Shown piece after piece: positions 18,806-26,922 of a stretch of 64,000 bases of DNA. This DNA comes from CAVQBP01 sp963723205 (GTDB taxonomy: Bacteria; Bacteroidota; Ignavibacteria; Ignavibacteriales; Ignavibacteriaceae), in the NCBI GenBank assembly GCA_963723205.1, contig CAVRQC010000002.1, forward strand, positions 1 through 64,000. The letters run 5' to 3'. The notes beneath the pieces are model-generated. The model searched no databases, had not been told where the DNA came from, and worked only from the letters and a program-made list of their open reading frames with translations. Made by a program: the position numbers and the translations under genes. Each line of letters begins with the position of its first letter. Positions within the stretch are counted from its first letter, which is position 1.

Positions 18806-19843
18806 TTGAAAAAAGTTGCATTAACAGGAATAAAAAAGCTCGAACTAATTGATAGTCAAAAGCCCAGAGTATTAAAAAGGGATGATGTTCTTCTGCAAAT
18901 AGATACTGTTGGAGTTTGCGGTTCAGATATGCATTATTATAATGAAGGAAAAATAGGCGATCAAATTATAAAGTTCCCTTTTGCTGTCGGACATGAATGT
19001 TCTGCAAGGGTTGTAGAAATCGGAGATTCTGTTTCAAAAGTAAAAATAGGAGATACAGTTGCAGTTGAACCGGCGGTATCATGTCATCAATGTTCACAAT
19101 GTTTGAGCGGGAGAGACCATACTTGCTTAAATCTAAATTTTTTGGGATGCCCAGGTCAGATTGAAGGTTGTCTATCAGAGTTTATAGTAATGCCAGAACA
19201 CAACTGTTATCCCGTTCCCCAAATTATGGATGGGGAAGAAGCAGCCCTGGTCGAGCCTCTGTCGATTGGTTATTATGCTGTACAATTCTTAAAGAATATT
19301 AAATTTAAAAATTCTGCTGCTGTTTTAGGAGCCGGCCCTATAGGTTTAAGCGTAATGTTGTTTCTTAAAAATATGGGAATTGAAAACATTCTGTCTACTG
19401 ATAAACTTGATTACAGAACTCAGACAGCAAAAACTGCAGGTGCTAAATGGGTTGGTAATCCAAATAAAGGAGACATCACTGAAATTATTAAAGAAATGAA
19501 TCCTGAATTATTCGACGTTGTATTCGAATGTTGCGGTAAACAGGAGGCGCTTGATCAGGCAGTAGATATTCTTAAACCAGGAGGTACACTATTAATAGTT
19601 GGTATTCCTGAAGAAGATAGAATTTCTTTCAATATAAGTAAAATACGGAGAAAAGAAATAACAATTCAAAATGTAAGAAGACAAAATAATTGCGTTCAGC
19701 CTGTTATAGATTTAGTTAGTTCTGGAAAAGTGAATCCTAATTTTATGGTTACGCATAGGTTCCCTTTTGAAAAAACAAATGAAGCATTTAGATTGGTTGC
19801 TGATTATGAAGATAATGTTATTAAAGCATTAATTAAATTCTAA
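18806..19843 (+). CDS. Zinc-dependent polyol dehydrogenase (sorbitol/xylitol dehydrogenase family)
   Basis: The protein is 345 aa and starts at TTG 18806 with AAGGAA about eight bases upstream; the nearby ATG at 18799 is out of frame. It is a medium-chain dehydrogenase. The catalytic zinc ligands lie in GVCGSDMHYY and GHECSA, a four-Cys structural zinc site lies in SCHQCSQCLSGRDHTC, and the NAD-binding loop is LGAGPIGLSV. Family members oxidise sorbitol, xylitol or L-arabinitol, or L-threonine. Its position at the end of the arabinose operon favours a pentitol, by inference. Confidence 0.86.
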   Translation: MKKVALTGIKKLELIDSQKPRVLKRDDVLLQIDTVGVCGSDMHYYNEGKIGDQIIKFPFAVGHECSARVVEIGDSVSKVKIGDTVAVEPAVSCHQCSQCLSGRDHTCLNLNFLGCPGQIEGCLSEFIVMPEHNCYPVPQIMDGEEAALVEPLSIGYYAVQFLKNIKFKNSAAVLGAGPIGLSVMLFLKNMGIENILSTDKLDYRTQTAKTAGAKWVGNPNKGDITEIIKEMNPELFDVVFECCGKQEALDQAVDILKPGGTLLIVGIPEEDRISFNISKIRRKEITIQNVRRQNNCVQPVIDLVSSGKVNPNFMVTHRFPFEKTNEAFRLVADYEDNVIKALIKF

Positions 19844-20051
19844 GCTAGCTGATATATATGAAATTCTACCTCTATCAACTGTGATCTAACTAATAAATAT
19901 TTAGTCATTAAAGTTATTTACTCAGGAACATATTTTAAATGTGCTCAGGTTAACCCGTCTGCTTAAACTGACTTGAAAAATAATTATAGCAAAGATAAGT
20001 TCCCTACATTAATGATAATCTCCAGTAATTTATAAGAGCAAAGGAATATAA

Positions 20052-20540
20052 ATGAAAATTAGCCGAAGGGAATTCTTCAATAAGACAATTCAGGGAGCAA
20101 CAATTATAGCAATACCATCACTAGCAGGAACAATTCTTGAGAGCTGCAGCACCAATTCAAATTCTAATCCTGTTTCAGCTTCATCTTCATCTTCAAGTTT
20201 TCAGACTATAAAAGTAACACCTAAAAATAATATTATTACTTTAAATATTGACTCTTCTTCTCCACTATCAACAGTCGGAAGTGCAGCACTTTTACAATAC
20301 TCAAGCGGAAATTTATTAGTTGATCATTCAGATCAAAATACTTTCAACGCACTGTCTGCTATTTGTACTCATCAGGGATGTCTTATTACAGAATATGATC
20401 AGGGAAATAAGCATTTTGTATGTCCCTGTCATGGTTCAGCTTTCAGCCTAAATGGGCAGGTAGTTAATGGACCGGCACAAAGAGCTTTACCTAAATATCA
20501 GACACAATTTAACAATGGTCAGTTAAATATAAGTATCTAA
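20052..20540 (+). CDS. Exported Rieske [2Fe-2S] protein
   Basis: The protein is 162 aa. It opens with a twin-arginine-like segment (SRREFF) and a hydrophobic stretch ending in LESCSTN, so it is Tat-exported and possibly lipid-anchored. A Ser-rich linker follows. The Rieske boxes are CTHQGC near residue 105 and CPCHGS near 123, giving the two Cys and two His iron ligands. Such domains transfer electrons from quinol to cytochrome c or other acceptors. No cytochrome b or other bc-complex gene adjoins it, so it is an orphan here. AAAGGAA precedes the ATG. Confidence 0.88.
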   Translation: MKISRREFFNKTIQGATIIAIPSLAGTILESCSTNSNSNPVSASSSSSSFQTIKVTPKNNIITLNIDSSSPLSTVGSAALLQYSSGNLLVDHSDQNTFNALSAICTHQGCLITEYDQGNKHFVCPCHGSAFSLNGQVVNGPAQRALPKYQTQFNNGQLNISI

Positions 20541-20578
20541 TTTTTCCGAATAATTTTCAGGATTTATTTGAAAGGGGA

Positions 20579-21394
20579 TTAATCTTTTTTCAATGTTACT
20601 TCCACAGTAAAATTCAAAGGTTCGAAAGAACCTTTGCTTCTGTTTCTCATACTGAATCGTCTCCCACCTTCAGACCTTTCATCACCAAATTCCGGCCTCT
20701 CACCTTCTTCATCTCCCGACATTCTCAATCCACCTTTTCTTTCCCTATCGAAATTTTTCCTATCTGATTCTTCAGTCTCATATTTTATCTTTAATTTTTC
20801 CCCGGGAATAGCTGAAATTTTATAAGCATATTTACTATCACTTAAGGGAACTTTAAGTTCATATACGAATCTATTGGAATGATACCCAAGTTTAGCTTTA
20901 ATTCCTTCTTTATTCATAATTGGTATATCGGTTAATAGCTGTTTATTTTCATTCAATATTTGTACTTCATTCTGTCTTTCCAATATTCTACTAATAAATT
21001 CACCGGGATTTTTCCTGTTATATATTTCTTCACTTGAATTGGGAACTTGATTATTATTTGAAATATTATTAATTGGAAATTTCACACCGATTGTTTTATC
21101 ACTATTTTCCGGTTCAAACCAAGTTATAAAACCTCCTCTTAACATCGGGAATACTTTGGTAAAATCATTGGTAGTTAAACATATATATAAAAATCTATTA
21201 TCATTTTTAAAACCTAATGCAACATTTTCATCTTTCAGATATTTAAGATTATTTTGCCAATCGGAAATTTCACCATCTATTTTTATCTGTTGATTTGTCC
21301 AGCTACTAACTAATTCCTGCTCTCCACTACATCCGCTTAACAAAGCTGAGAAAAATAACATTGCTGCAACTATTTTAAAATATACGTGTGACAT
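20579..21394 (-). CDS. Lipoprotein with CBM9-like domain
   Basis: This 271-aa lipoprotein has its lipobox at LLSGC near residue 22; GGAG precedes the ATG. The segment IKIDGEISDWQN resembles the start of CBM9-like and related carbohydrate-binding beta-sandwich domains (the IDG.ISDW pattern), followed by alternating strands typical of that fold. The last 70 residues are highly charged and of low complexity (many Arg, Glu, Gly), which is unusual. It converges on the Rieske gene with 38 bp between stops. The binding target is unknown and the assignment is tentative beyond being a lipoprotein. Confidence 0.65.
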   Translation of the reverse strand: MSHVYFKIVAAMLFFSALLSGCSGEQELVSSWTNQQIKIDGEISDWQNNLKYLKDENVALGFKNDNRFLYICLTTNDFTKVFPMLRGGFITWFEPENSDKTIGVKFPINNISNNNQVPNSSEEIYNRKNPGEFISRILERQNEVQILNENKQLLTDIPIMNKEGIKAKLGYHSNRFVYELKVPLSDSKYAYKISAIPGEKLKIKYETEESDRKNFDRERKGGLRMSGDEEGERPEFGDERSEGGRRFSMRNRSKGSFEPLNFTVEVTLKKD

Positions 21395-21528
21395 TTCATT
21401 ACTCCGACTATTAAAATATTAACTTAACAATATATTTGACAGTAATTTGTCTGAAAGGTTTAAAGGTAATTAATTCGTCAGAATTAATTAAGTGAAATGA
21501 TTAAAATTTAGAAAATTGGATTGTTTTT

Positions 21529-21909
21529 TTAATTACAGAATTCTTTGTTAATATCATATGCTCTCATATAACCAAGCATGCCAGCTTTAAGGAAATCAAG
21601 ATTTCCTGCTTGTTCATCACCAGATTTAAACTTAGTAAGTCCCCTATTATGATATGCTTCGGCCAGATTTGGATTGAGTTCTATTGCTTTATTGTAATCT
21701 AAAATAGCACCTTCAAAATCTTCTATAAGATTTTTTATATTTCCTCTTTTAAAATAAGCTTCAGCAAAAGAAGGATAAAGTTCAATAGCTTTATTAAAAT
21801 CAGATAAAGCATCTTTATAGTTTTTAACTCTCTTTTTGAAATTTCCTCTGCTAAAGTATTCTAAAGCTTGGGAATTTATATTTATTTTATTCTGGAATAA
21901 CATATTCAT
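21529..21909 (-). CDS. Small TPR protein
   Basis: The protein is 126 aa with about three tetratricopeptide repeats, for example ALSDFNKAIELYPSFAEAYF and AILDYNKAIELNPNLAEAYH. There is no signal peptide or membrane segment. It starts 3 bp after the stop of a response regulator on the same strand, so the two are probably co-transcribed. The TPRs suggest a protein-protein adaptor, perhaps for the regulator's output. A frameshifted paralogue lies about 550 bp upstream. Confidence 0.75.
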   Translation of the reverse strand: MNMLFQNKININSQALEYFSRGNFKKRVKNYKDALSDFNKAIELYPSFAEAYFKRGNIKNLIEDFEGAILDYNKAIELNPNLAEAYHNRGLTKFKSGDEQAGNLDFLKAGMLGYMRAYDINKEFCN

Positions 21910-21912
21910 TTA

Positions 21913-22305
21913 TTAGTTAAAACATACACCAAGTTTTTCAAAAATATTTTCTTCACCTTCAGGTTTTACTATATATTCTGTGATGCCAAGCGATATTAGC
22001 TGAGATAATGTGTCACGATCCCTGTCTGCTGTAATAGCAATTATTGGAACTTTAAAATCAGGGAAATAATACCTCAGTTTTTTTAATGCTTCCAAACCAC
22101 CTGAAGCTGAATTAGCTATATCAACATAAATAAGGTCCAAAGCATTTTCTTCTATAATTTTCAAGGCTTTCTCACCGCAATCGGTAGTTAGGACCGGACA
22201 TGAATAATAGAATGACAAAACATAAGAATAAAAAAATCTATGAAACTCATTTTGCTCAACTACTAGAATCTTTTTTGTTTTTGTCTTTTCCATTATCAAT
22301 TTCAT
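21913..22305 (-). CDS. Stand-alone response regulator receiver
   Basis: This 130-aa protein consists of a single REC domain with no output domain. The phospho-acceptor Asp is in LIYVDIANS, the switch Thr in IAITAD and the conserved Lys in YIVKPEG. The usual acidic pair after strand 1 is only half kept (VVEQNE). An alternative ATG lies four codons downstream; neither has a clear Shine-Dalgarno. The TPR gene follows directly. Its cognate kinase is not in the window. Confidence 0.85.
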   Translation of the reverse strand: MKLIMEKTKTKKILVVEQNEFHRFFYSYVLSFYYSCPVLTTDCGEKALKIIEENALDLIYVDIANSASGGLEALKKLRYYFPDFKVPIIAITADRDRDTLSQLISLGITEYIVKPEGEENIFEKLGVCFN

Positions 22306-22458
22306 GTAATTTAAATTAACTTGATATTGTTAGGACAAATTACATGCCACCTGAAATGATAAGTATTTCGATAATTTTTATATCATTACGAAATAAAGGG
22401 ATGGTAATTTCTACTTGAAATTATTAGCGTGTAAAAATGAATGGTAAATAATTATGAA

Positions 22459-22706
22459 TCAGTAATATTTTAGTATAAGTTCAATAGCTTTATTATAATC
22501 ATATTCAGCTTTTGTGTGGTCCATTAAAACTGAAAACACATTTCCCCTCTGGTAGTAAGCTTCCCAAAAAACCGGCCTTAGCCTAACTGCATTAGTATAA
22601 TCGTTTATAGCACCGTTATAATCTTCAATTATCTTTTAAAATTTCCTCTGCTGAAATATTCTAATGCGGATTGACAGGGGCCAAAATATTTTTTAGTTAC
22701 TTTCAT
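22459..22706 (-). pseudogene. Frameshifted TPR paralogue
   Basis: Reading minus from ATG 22706 gives SALEYFSRGNFK, nearly identical to QALEYFSRGNFK of the intact TPR gene downstream, and then hits a stop. In the next frame the reading resumes as IIEDYNGAINDYTNAV, later WEAYYQRGN and DYNKAIEL, ending at TGA 22459-22461. The break falls in an A-run near 22636-22640, and one missing A would restore a single 82-residue frame. It is either a genuine decaying duplicate or a homopolymer sequencing error. Confidence 0.75.
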
Positions 22707-22747
22707 TTTATTTAATAAAATTATAGAAATAGAAAATAGTTTAAGAT

Positions 22748-23014
22748 TTAGTCTTTTTGATTATTAAAGTTTTTAAGTATATCAATTAGAAATAGACAAA
22801 TAAATCCTACACTGCTAAGGATCAAATCTTTTTCATCTACAGAGAACGTTCTCATAGCTCCAAATAAAAACGCAACAAACTTGGAAATGGATACGGCTGT
22901 AAGAAAAATTCCGAATCCGAAAAAGCCTTCATTTAAAGGATGAAACACATAATCATTAAAAATCATAAATATGTTTGATTGAGAACGAGATATATTTTTT
23001 GTATTTGATTTCAT
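22748..23014 (-). CDS. Small predicted two-helix membrane protein
   Basis: The protein is 88 aa with two hydrophobic stretches, roughly residues 30-54 and 66-80 (FFGFGIFLTAVSISKFVAFL; LSSVGFICLFLIDI). No family is recognised. It sits among decaying remnants, so it could be a surviving small gene or a chance ORF. Its coherent membrane topology slightly favours a real gene. Confidence 0.4.
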   Translation of the reverse strand: MKSNTKNISRSQSNIFMIFNDYVFHPLNEGFFGFGIFLTAVSISKFVAFLFGAMRTFSVDEKDLILSSVGFICLFLIDILKNFNNQKD

Positions 23015-23097
23015 TTCCTGTTTTTAACCTTTTTTAATCATTTTAGAATTTTAACATCACAATTTCGTCTCCCCTGCTTGACTAATACAATTCCTGT

Positions 23098-23275
23098 TTA
23101 TTTAATTATTTTAAATTCAATTCTTCTATTTAAAGCTCTTCCTTCAGCAGTTTTATTATTTGCAATCGGATCTTTTTCTCCAAAACCTTTTACAATAAGC
23201 CTATTGGATTCTATAGCCTTTAAAATAAGATAGTCTTTACCAACCATTGTTCTTCTTCGGAAATAATTAAAAGAT
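23098..23275 (-). pseudogene. Remnant of OmpA-family C-terminal domain
   Basis: The minus strand encodes about 58 residues ending at TAA 23098-23100 that match the end of OmpA-like peptidoglycan-binding domains: KDYLILKAIESNRLIVK, then GFGEKDPIANNKTAEGR, then NRRIEF. An in-frame stop just upstream (TAA near 23276-23278) and the lack of the preceding TPR-like or beta-barrel parts show that only the 3' end survives. The rest of the parent gene is not present nearby. Confidence 0.8.
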
Positions 23276-23675
23276 TAGAATTTTTTTACCAGTCATTTTA
23301 ATAAATATTTAACTAGTTTTCCCTTTACTATCCAAAAGATATGCCGTAAATAAAACCCCTTAAATATTAAAATTTTTAACTTATTTTTATCTTAAGTGTT
23401 TCATAATAAGATTTATGTTACAAACAAAAATAACAAAAAGAAATTTATAAACAATTCATTAATTTAAGTAATATCAGTCGATCTCTTGTGAATTTAAAAT
23501 TAAAAAAAGCAAAAATAGTTTAACAATGTATTGTTATGTTTAGAATCAGCATACGAAAAATTGAATTGAGATATTTTTATTAATTGTTGCTGTTAGTAGA
23601 AATTTATGCTGTTCCTTAGTATTTTTATTGTTTAAAATAACTTACTTAATGAACATAATTTATAAAGGGAAATAA
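23276..23675. other. Gene-free A/T-rich stretch upstream of enolase
   Basis: About 400 bp with no credible ORF. It presumably contains the enolase promoter, but I cannot pick convincing promoter boxes in such A/T-rich sequence. Confidence 0.4.
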
Positions 23676-24971
23676 ATGACTAATATAGTAGATGTTTTAG
23701 CAAGAGAAATTTTAGATTCAAGAGGTAATCCTACTTTAGAAGTTGAAGTTCAGCTTGAGAGCGGTATAGTTGGAAGAGCAGCTGTTCCCAGCGGCGCTTC
23801 AACCGGAGAGCATGAAGCAGTGGAACTCAGAGATGGGGATAAAAACAGGTTTGGCGGAAAAGGTGTATTAAAAGCAGTAGAAAACGTCAACGAAAAAATC
23901 ATCAATGAAATTTTAGATATGGATGCTATTGATCAGGCTGCAATTGATCATGCTTTAATAGATTTAGACGGAACTGAAAATAAAGGTGTTCTCGGTGCAA
24001 ATGCAATCCTTGGTGTTTCATTAGCTGTTGCCAAAGCTGCTGCCGAAACCCTTACATTACCTTTATACAGATATATTGGCGGCGTAAATGCCCGTACCCT
24101 GCCAGTACCTATGATGAATATTTTAAACGGTGGAAAACACGCAGACAATAATGTTGATTTCCAGGAATTCATGATTATGCCAGCAGGCGCTCCTAATTTC
24201 CGTGAAGCTTTAAGAATGGGAGCTGAAACTTTTCACTCATTAAAATCTGTGCTGCATAAAAAAGGTTATAATACTGCTGTGGGAGATGAAGGAGGATTTG
24301 CTCCTAATTTAAAATCAAATGAAGAGGCTATAGAAGTTATTCTAGAAGCAGTTGAAAAAGCCGGATATAAAACCGGGAAGGATATTTTTATTGCATTGGA
24401 TCCGGCAGCCAGTGAATTTTATTTAAAGGATAAAGATGCTTATCATTTATTTAAATCTGCACCGGACAAAGTTATTCCTAAAGAAAAGATGATCGATTAC
24501 TGGGCTGATTGGATTTCAAAATATCCGATTATTTCCTTAGAAGATGGGCTTGCTGAAGATGATTGGGATGGTTGGAAAATGCTGACTGATAAACTTGGTA
24601 AAAAAGTCCAGCTTGTTGGTGATGATCTTTTTGTAACCAATACAAAAAGATTAGCAAATGGAATTGAAAAAGGAATAACCAACTCAATACTTATCAAGGT
24701 TAATCAGATTGGAACGCTTACTGAAACTCTGGATGCTATTGAAATGGCAAAGAAAGCAGGCTATACAAATGTAATCAGCCATCGCTCCGGTGAAACCGAA
24801 GATACTACAATTGCTGATATTGCAGTTGCAACAAACGCCGGACAAATAAAAACCGGTTCAATTTCAAGAACCGATAGAATAGCTAAATATAACCAATTAT
24901 TAAGAATTGAGGGAGAACTTGGTGATGTAGCAATATTTCCGGGTATATCTGCTATCAACTATAATGGTTAA
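23676..24971 (+). CDS. eno: Enolase
   Basis: At 431 aa the protein is a standard full-length enolase. The N-terminal loop PSGASTGEHEAVELRDGD, the magnesium Asp in GDDLFVTNTKRL, the catalytic Lys in ILIKVNQIGT and the loop SHRSGETEDTTIADIAV are all present. It interconverts 2-phosphoglycerate and phosphoenolpyruvate. AAAGGGAA precedes the ATG. It is monocistronic, with a clear intrinsic terminator 23 bp after the stop. Confidence 0.98.
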   Translation: MTNIVDVLAREILDSRGNPTLEVEVQLESGIVGRAAVPSGASTGEHEAVELRDGDKNRFGGKGVLKAVENVNEKIINEILDMDAIDQAAIDHALIDLDGTENKGVLGANAILGVSLAVAKAAAETLTLPLYRYIGGVNARTLPVPMMNILNGGKHADNNVDFQEFMIMPAGAPNFREALRMGAETFHSLKSVLHKKGYNTAVGDEGGFAPNLKSNEEAIEVILEAVEKAGYKTGKDIFIALDPAASEFYLKDKDAYHLFKSAPDKVIPKEKMIDYWADWISKYPIISLEDGLAEDDWDGWKMLTDKLGKKVQLVGDDLFVTNTKRLANGIEKGITNSILIKVNQIGTLTETLDAIEMAKKAGYTNVISHRSGETEDTTIADIAVATNAGQIKTGSISRTDRIAKYNQLLRIEGELGDVAIFPGISAINYNG

Positions 24972-24993
24972 CATTAAAAACATTTTATTATTT

Positions 24994-25024
24994 AAAAGCC
25001 GTCAGTTATGGCGGCTTTTTTTTT
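24994..25024 (+). terminator. Rho-independent terminator of eno
   Basis: The stem AGCCG/CGGCT encloses a loop of about ten bases and is flanked by AAAA before and a run of about nine or ten T after. It is a textbook intrinsic terminator, with some bidirectional character because of the flanking A-run. Confidence 0.88.
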
Positions 25025-25124
25025 AACTAACATTGGATTTAAAATTTATCATAAAAAAAAGGTAGCCAAATAAATTTTTCTAGAATAATTTTCTGTTATC
25101 ATAAAATTTATGTTAATATCTTAA

Positions 25125-26015
25125 ATGGCTTATCTAGGTGAAATAAGTGCCTTAATTACAGCATTTCTCTGGTCGGGAACATCTATAGCTTTTACTGCCG
25201 CATCAACAAGAATTGGTTCATTGCAGTTAAATATTAATAGAATGCTTCTTGCCGTTATCCTTCTTTTTTTGACAATTGTAATTGCCAATATTAATTATTC
25301 ACTTTCCTCAACTCAAATTTATTTTCTTGTATTGAGCGGAATAGCCGGTCTTGTTTTAGGTGATACTTTTCTCTTTAAGGCTTTTCAATATATCGGTGCT
25401 AGAGTAGGCATGATTATTATGGCTCTGGTTCCGGCAATAAGTACAATTTTAGCTTTAATTTTTTTAAATGAAACTATTTCTTTAGCAGGAATAATCGGAA
25501 TGATAATAACATTAAGCGGGATTTATGTTGTTATAATTGAAAAAAGAGAAATTCATCATTCAGAAGTAAAAACTAATAAACTTGGAATATTTTATGGTTT
25601 CCTTGGAGCTTTAGGACAGGCATCAGGACTGATATTAGCTAAGTTCGCTTTTGAAGAAGGAAGTATAAACGGTTTTGTAGCAACGTTTATAAGGATTTCA
25701 TCTTCAGTAGCTATTATGCTGGTACTTACATTGGCAGTAAAAAGATATAGAAATCCAATTAAAATTTATTCTAAAGATTCAAAAGCTTTAATTGCCACAA
25801 TAGTTGGTACTTTTTTAGGTCCATATTTAGGAATTACTTTCAGTCTCATTTCAATTGAATATACAAAGGTAGGTATTGCGTCTACCTTAATGGCAATGGT
25901 TCCTGTTATTATGCTGCCTCTTGTAAGATTTTACTACAAAGAGAAATTAAGCTGGCGTGCTATCTCTGGGGCATTTCTTGCAGTAGGCGGTGTTGCTATT
26001 TTATTCTTAAGGTAA
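25125..26015 (+). CDS. EamA/DMT-family transporter
   Basis: This 296-aa protein has ten predicted membrane helices in two EamA repeats (about residues 1-138 and 153-296). It begins YLGEISALITAFLWSGTS, and the second repeat starts GIFYGFLGALGQASG. Family members export metabolites such as amino acids; the substrate cannot be read from sequence. Its stop abuts the stop of the convergent macro-domain gene with no bases between. Confidence 0.85.
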   Translation: MAYLGEISALITAFLWSGTSIAFTAASTRIGSLQLNINRMLLAVILLFLTIVIANINYSLSSTQIYFLVLSGIAGLVLGDTFLFKAFQYIGARVGMIIMALVPAISTILALIFLNETISLAGIIGMIITLSGIYVVIIEKREIHHSEVKTNKLGIFYGFLGALGQASGLILAKFAFEEGSINGFVATFIRISSSVAIMLVLTLAVKRYRNPIKIYSKDSKALIATIVGTFLGPYLGITFSLISIEYTKVGIASTLMAMVPVIMLPLVRFYYKEKLSWRAISGAFLAVGGVAILFLR

Positions 26016-26537
26016 CTAAGTACTGAATATTCTTTCATAGTTTTTGACATAAACATCTTTCGTTCTTTCATCGAAACAAACAAACACTATTTTTTCCAGC
26101 TCATTATTTATAGCAAGAAATTTTTTAGTTTCAGATAATGCAATATTAACAGCTCTGTCTAATGGAAATCTATAAACTCCCGTACTAATTGAAGGTAATG
26201 CTATAGATTTAAATCTCTTTTCCATTGCAAGTGAAAGAGAATTCTTATAGCAATTGGCTAAAAGATTATCTTCATTTCTTTCACCGCCATTCCAGATGGG
26301 ACCAACAGTATGTATAACAAATTTTGCCGGAAGATTAAATCCGGGAGCTAGCTTTACTTTTCCGGTTGGACAACCTCCGAGCTTTTTATTGTACTCCAAT
26401 AATTCAGGACCGGCACCTCTGTGAATAGCCCCATCTACTCCCCCGCCACCTAATAGAGACGTATTTGCTGCATTAACAATAGCATCGACTTTTTGTTTTG
26501 TTATATCGCCTTTTAATATTTCAATTTTTGTTTTCAT
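26016..26537 (-). CDS. Macro-domain protein, O-acetyl-ADP-ribose deacetylase-like
   Basis: I start at ATG 26537 (173 aa) rather than the upstream TTG 26564, because the macro domain begins at once (IEILKGDITKQKVDAIVNAA). The hallmarks are VNAANTSLLGGGGVDGAIH with the ADP-ribose-binding Gly loop, VIHTVGPIW, and the second loop SISTGVYRFP. Members of the YmdB/TM0508 type remove acetyl or ADP-ribosyl groups. It is a single-domain cytosolic protein. Confidence 0.9.
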   Translation of the reverse strand: MKTKIEILKGDITKQKVDAIVNAANTSLLGGGGVDGAIHRGAGPELLEYNKKLGGCPTGKVKLAPGFNLPAKFVIHTVGPIWNGGERNEDNLLANCYKNSLSLAMEKRFKSIALPSISTGVYRFPLDRAVNIALSETKKFLAINNELEKIVFVCFDERTKDVYVKNYERIFST

Positions 26538-26922
26538 TTTCTTTACTAGTTTATTAAAAATCAATTAAAATTAGTAAAAATTTTTGATTTTTGTATTAAA
26601 GGATTTCCCTCCAATAATTATTTTATCGTACCTGTTTAAGCAGGTATTCCGTATTTCATTAACTCAAATTATATAATTTTTAAACGTTTTTTTTAGAAAA
26701 ATCAGGGAAAAGACGTTTGTTTGAAAACAGTCTGTATAAAAAAAGACGATTTCAATTACCTTCCGGCAATAATTTAATATTAAAGATCATCTATTAATAT
26801 ATTTTTTAATCATTTAGCCTTATATAGAATTACATCTTAATGAACTTGTGGTTTTGTTAATTGATTACTTTGACATATGAAATAATAGCTCTAAATTTAG
26901 AATATTAAAAACGGGGTTAAAC
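26538..26922. other. Intergenic region between macro-domain gene and AraC regulator
   Basis: About 385 bp between divergent genes with no convincing ORF. It contains an 18-bp near-palindrome, TACCTG-TTTAAG-CAGGTA, at 26629-26646, which may be an operator or a small hairpin. The rest is A/T-rich and unremarkable to me. Confidence 0.45.
26629..26646. repeat. 18-bp near-palindrome
   Basis: TACCTGTTTAAGCAGGTA has exact 6-bp arms and a nearly symmetrical centre (16 of 18 positions self-complementary). It lies about 90 bp upstream of the macro-domain gene and 277 bp upstream of the AraC-type regulator gene. It could be an operator for either. Confidence 0.35.
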
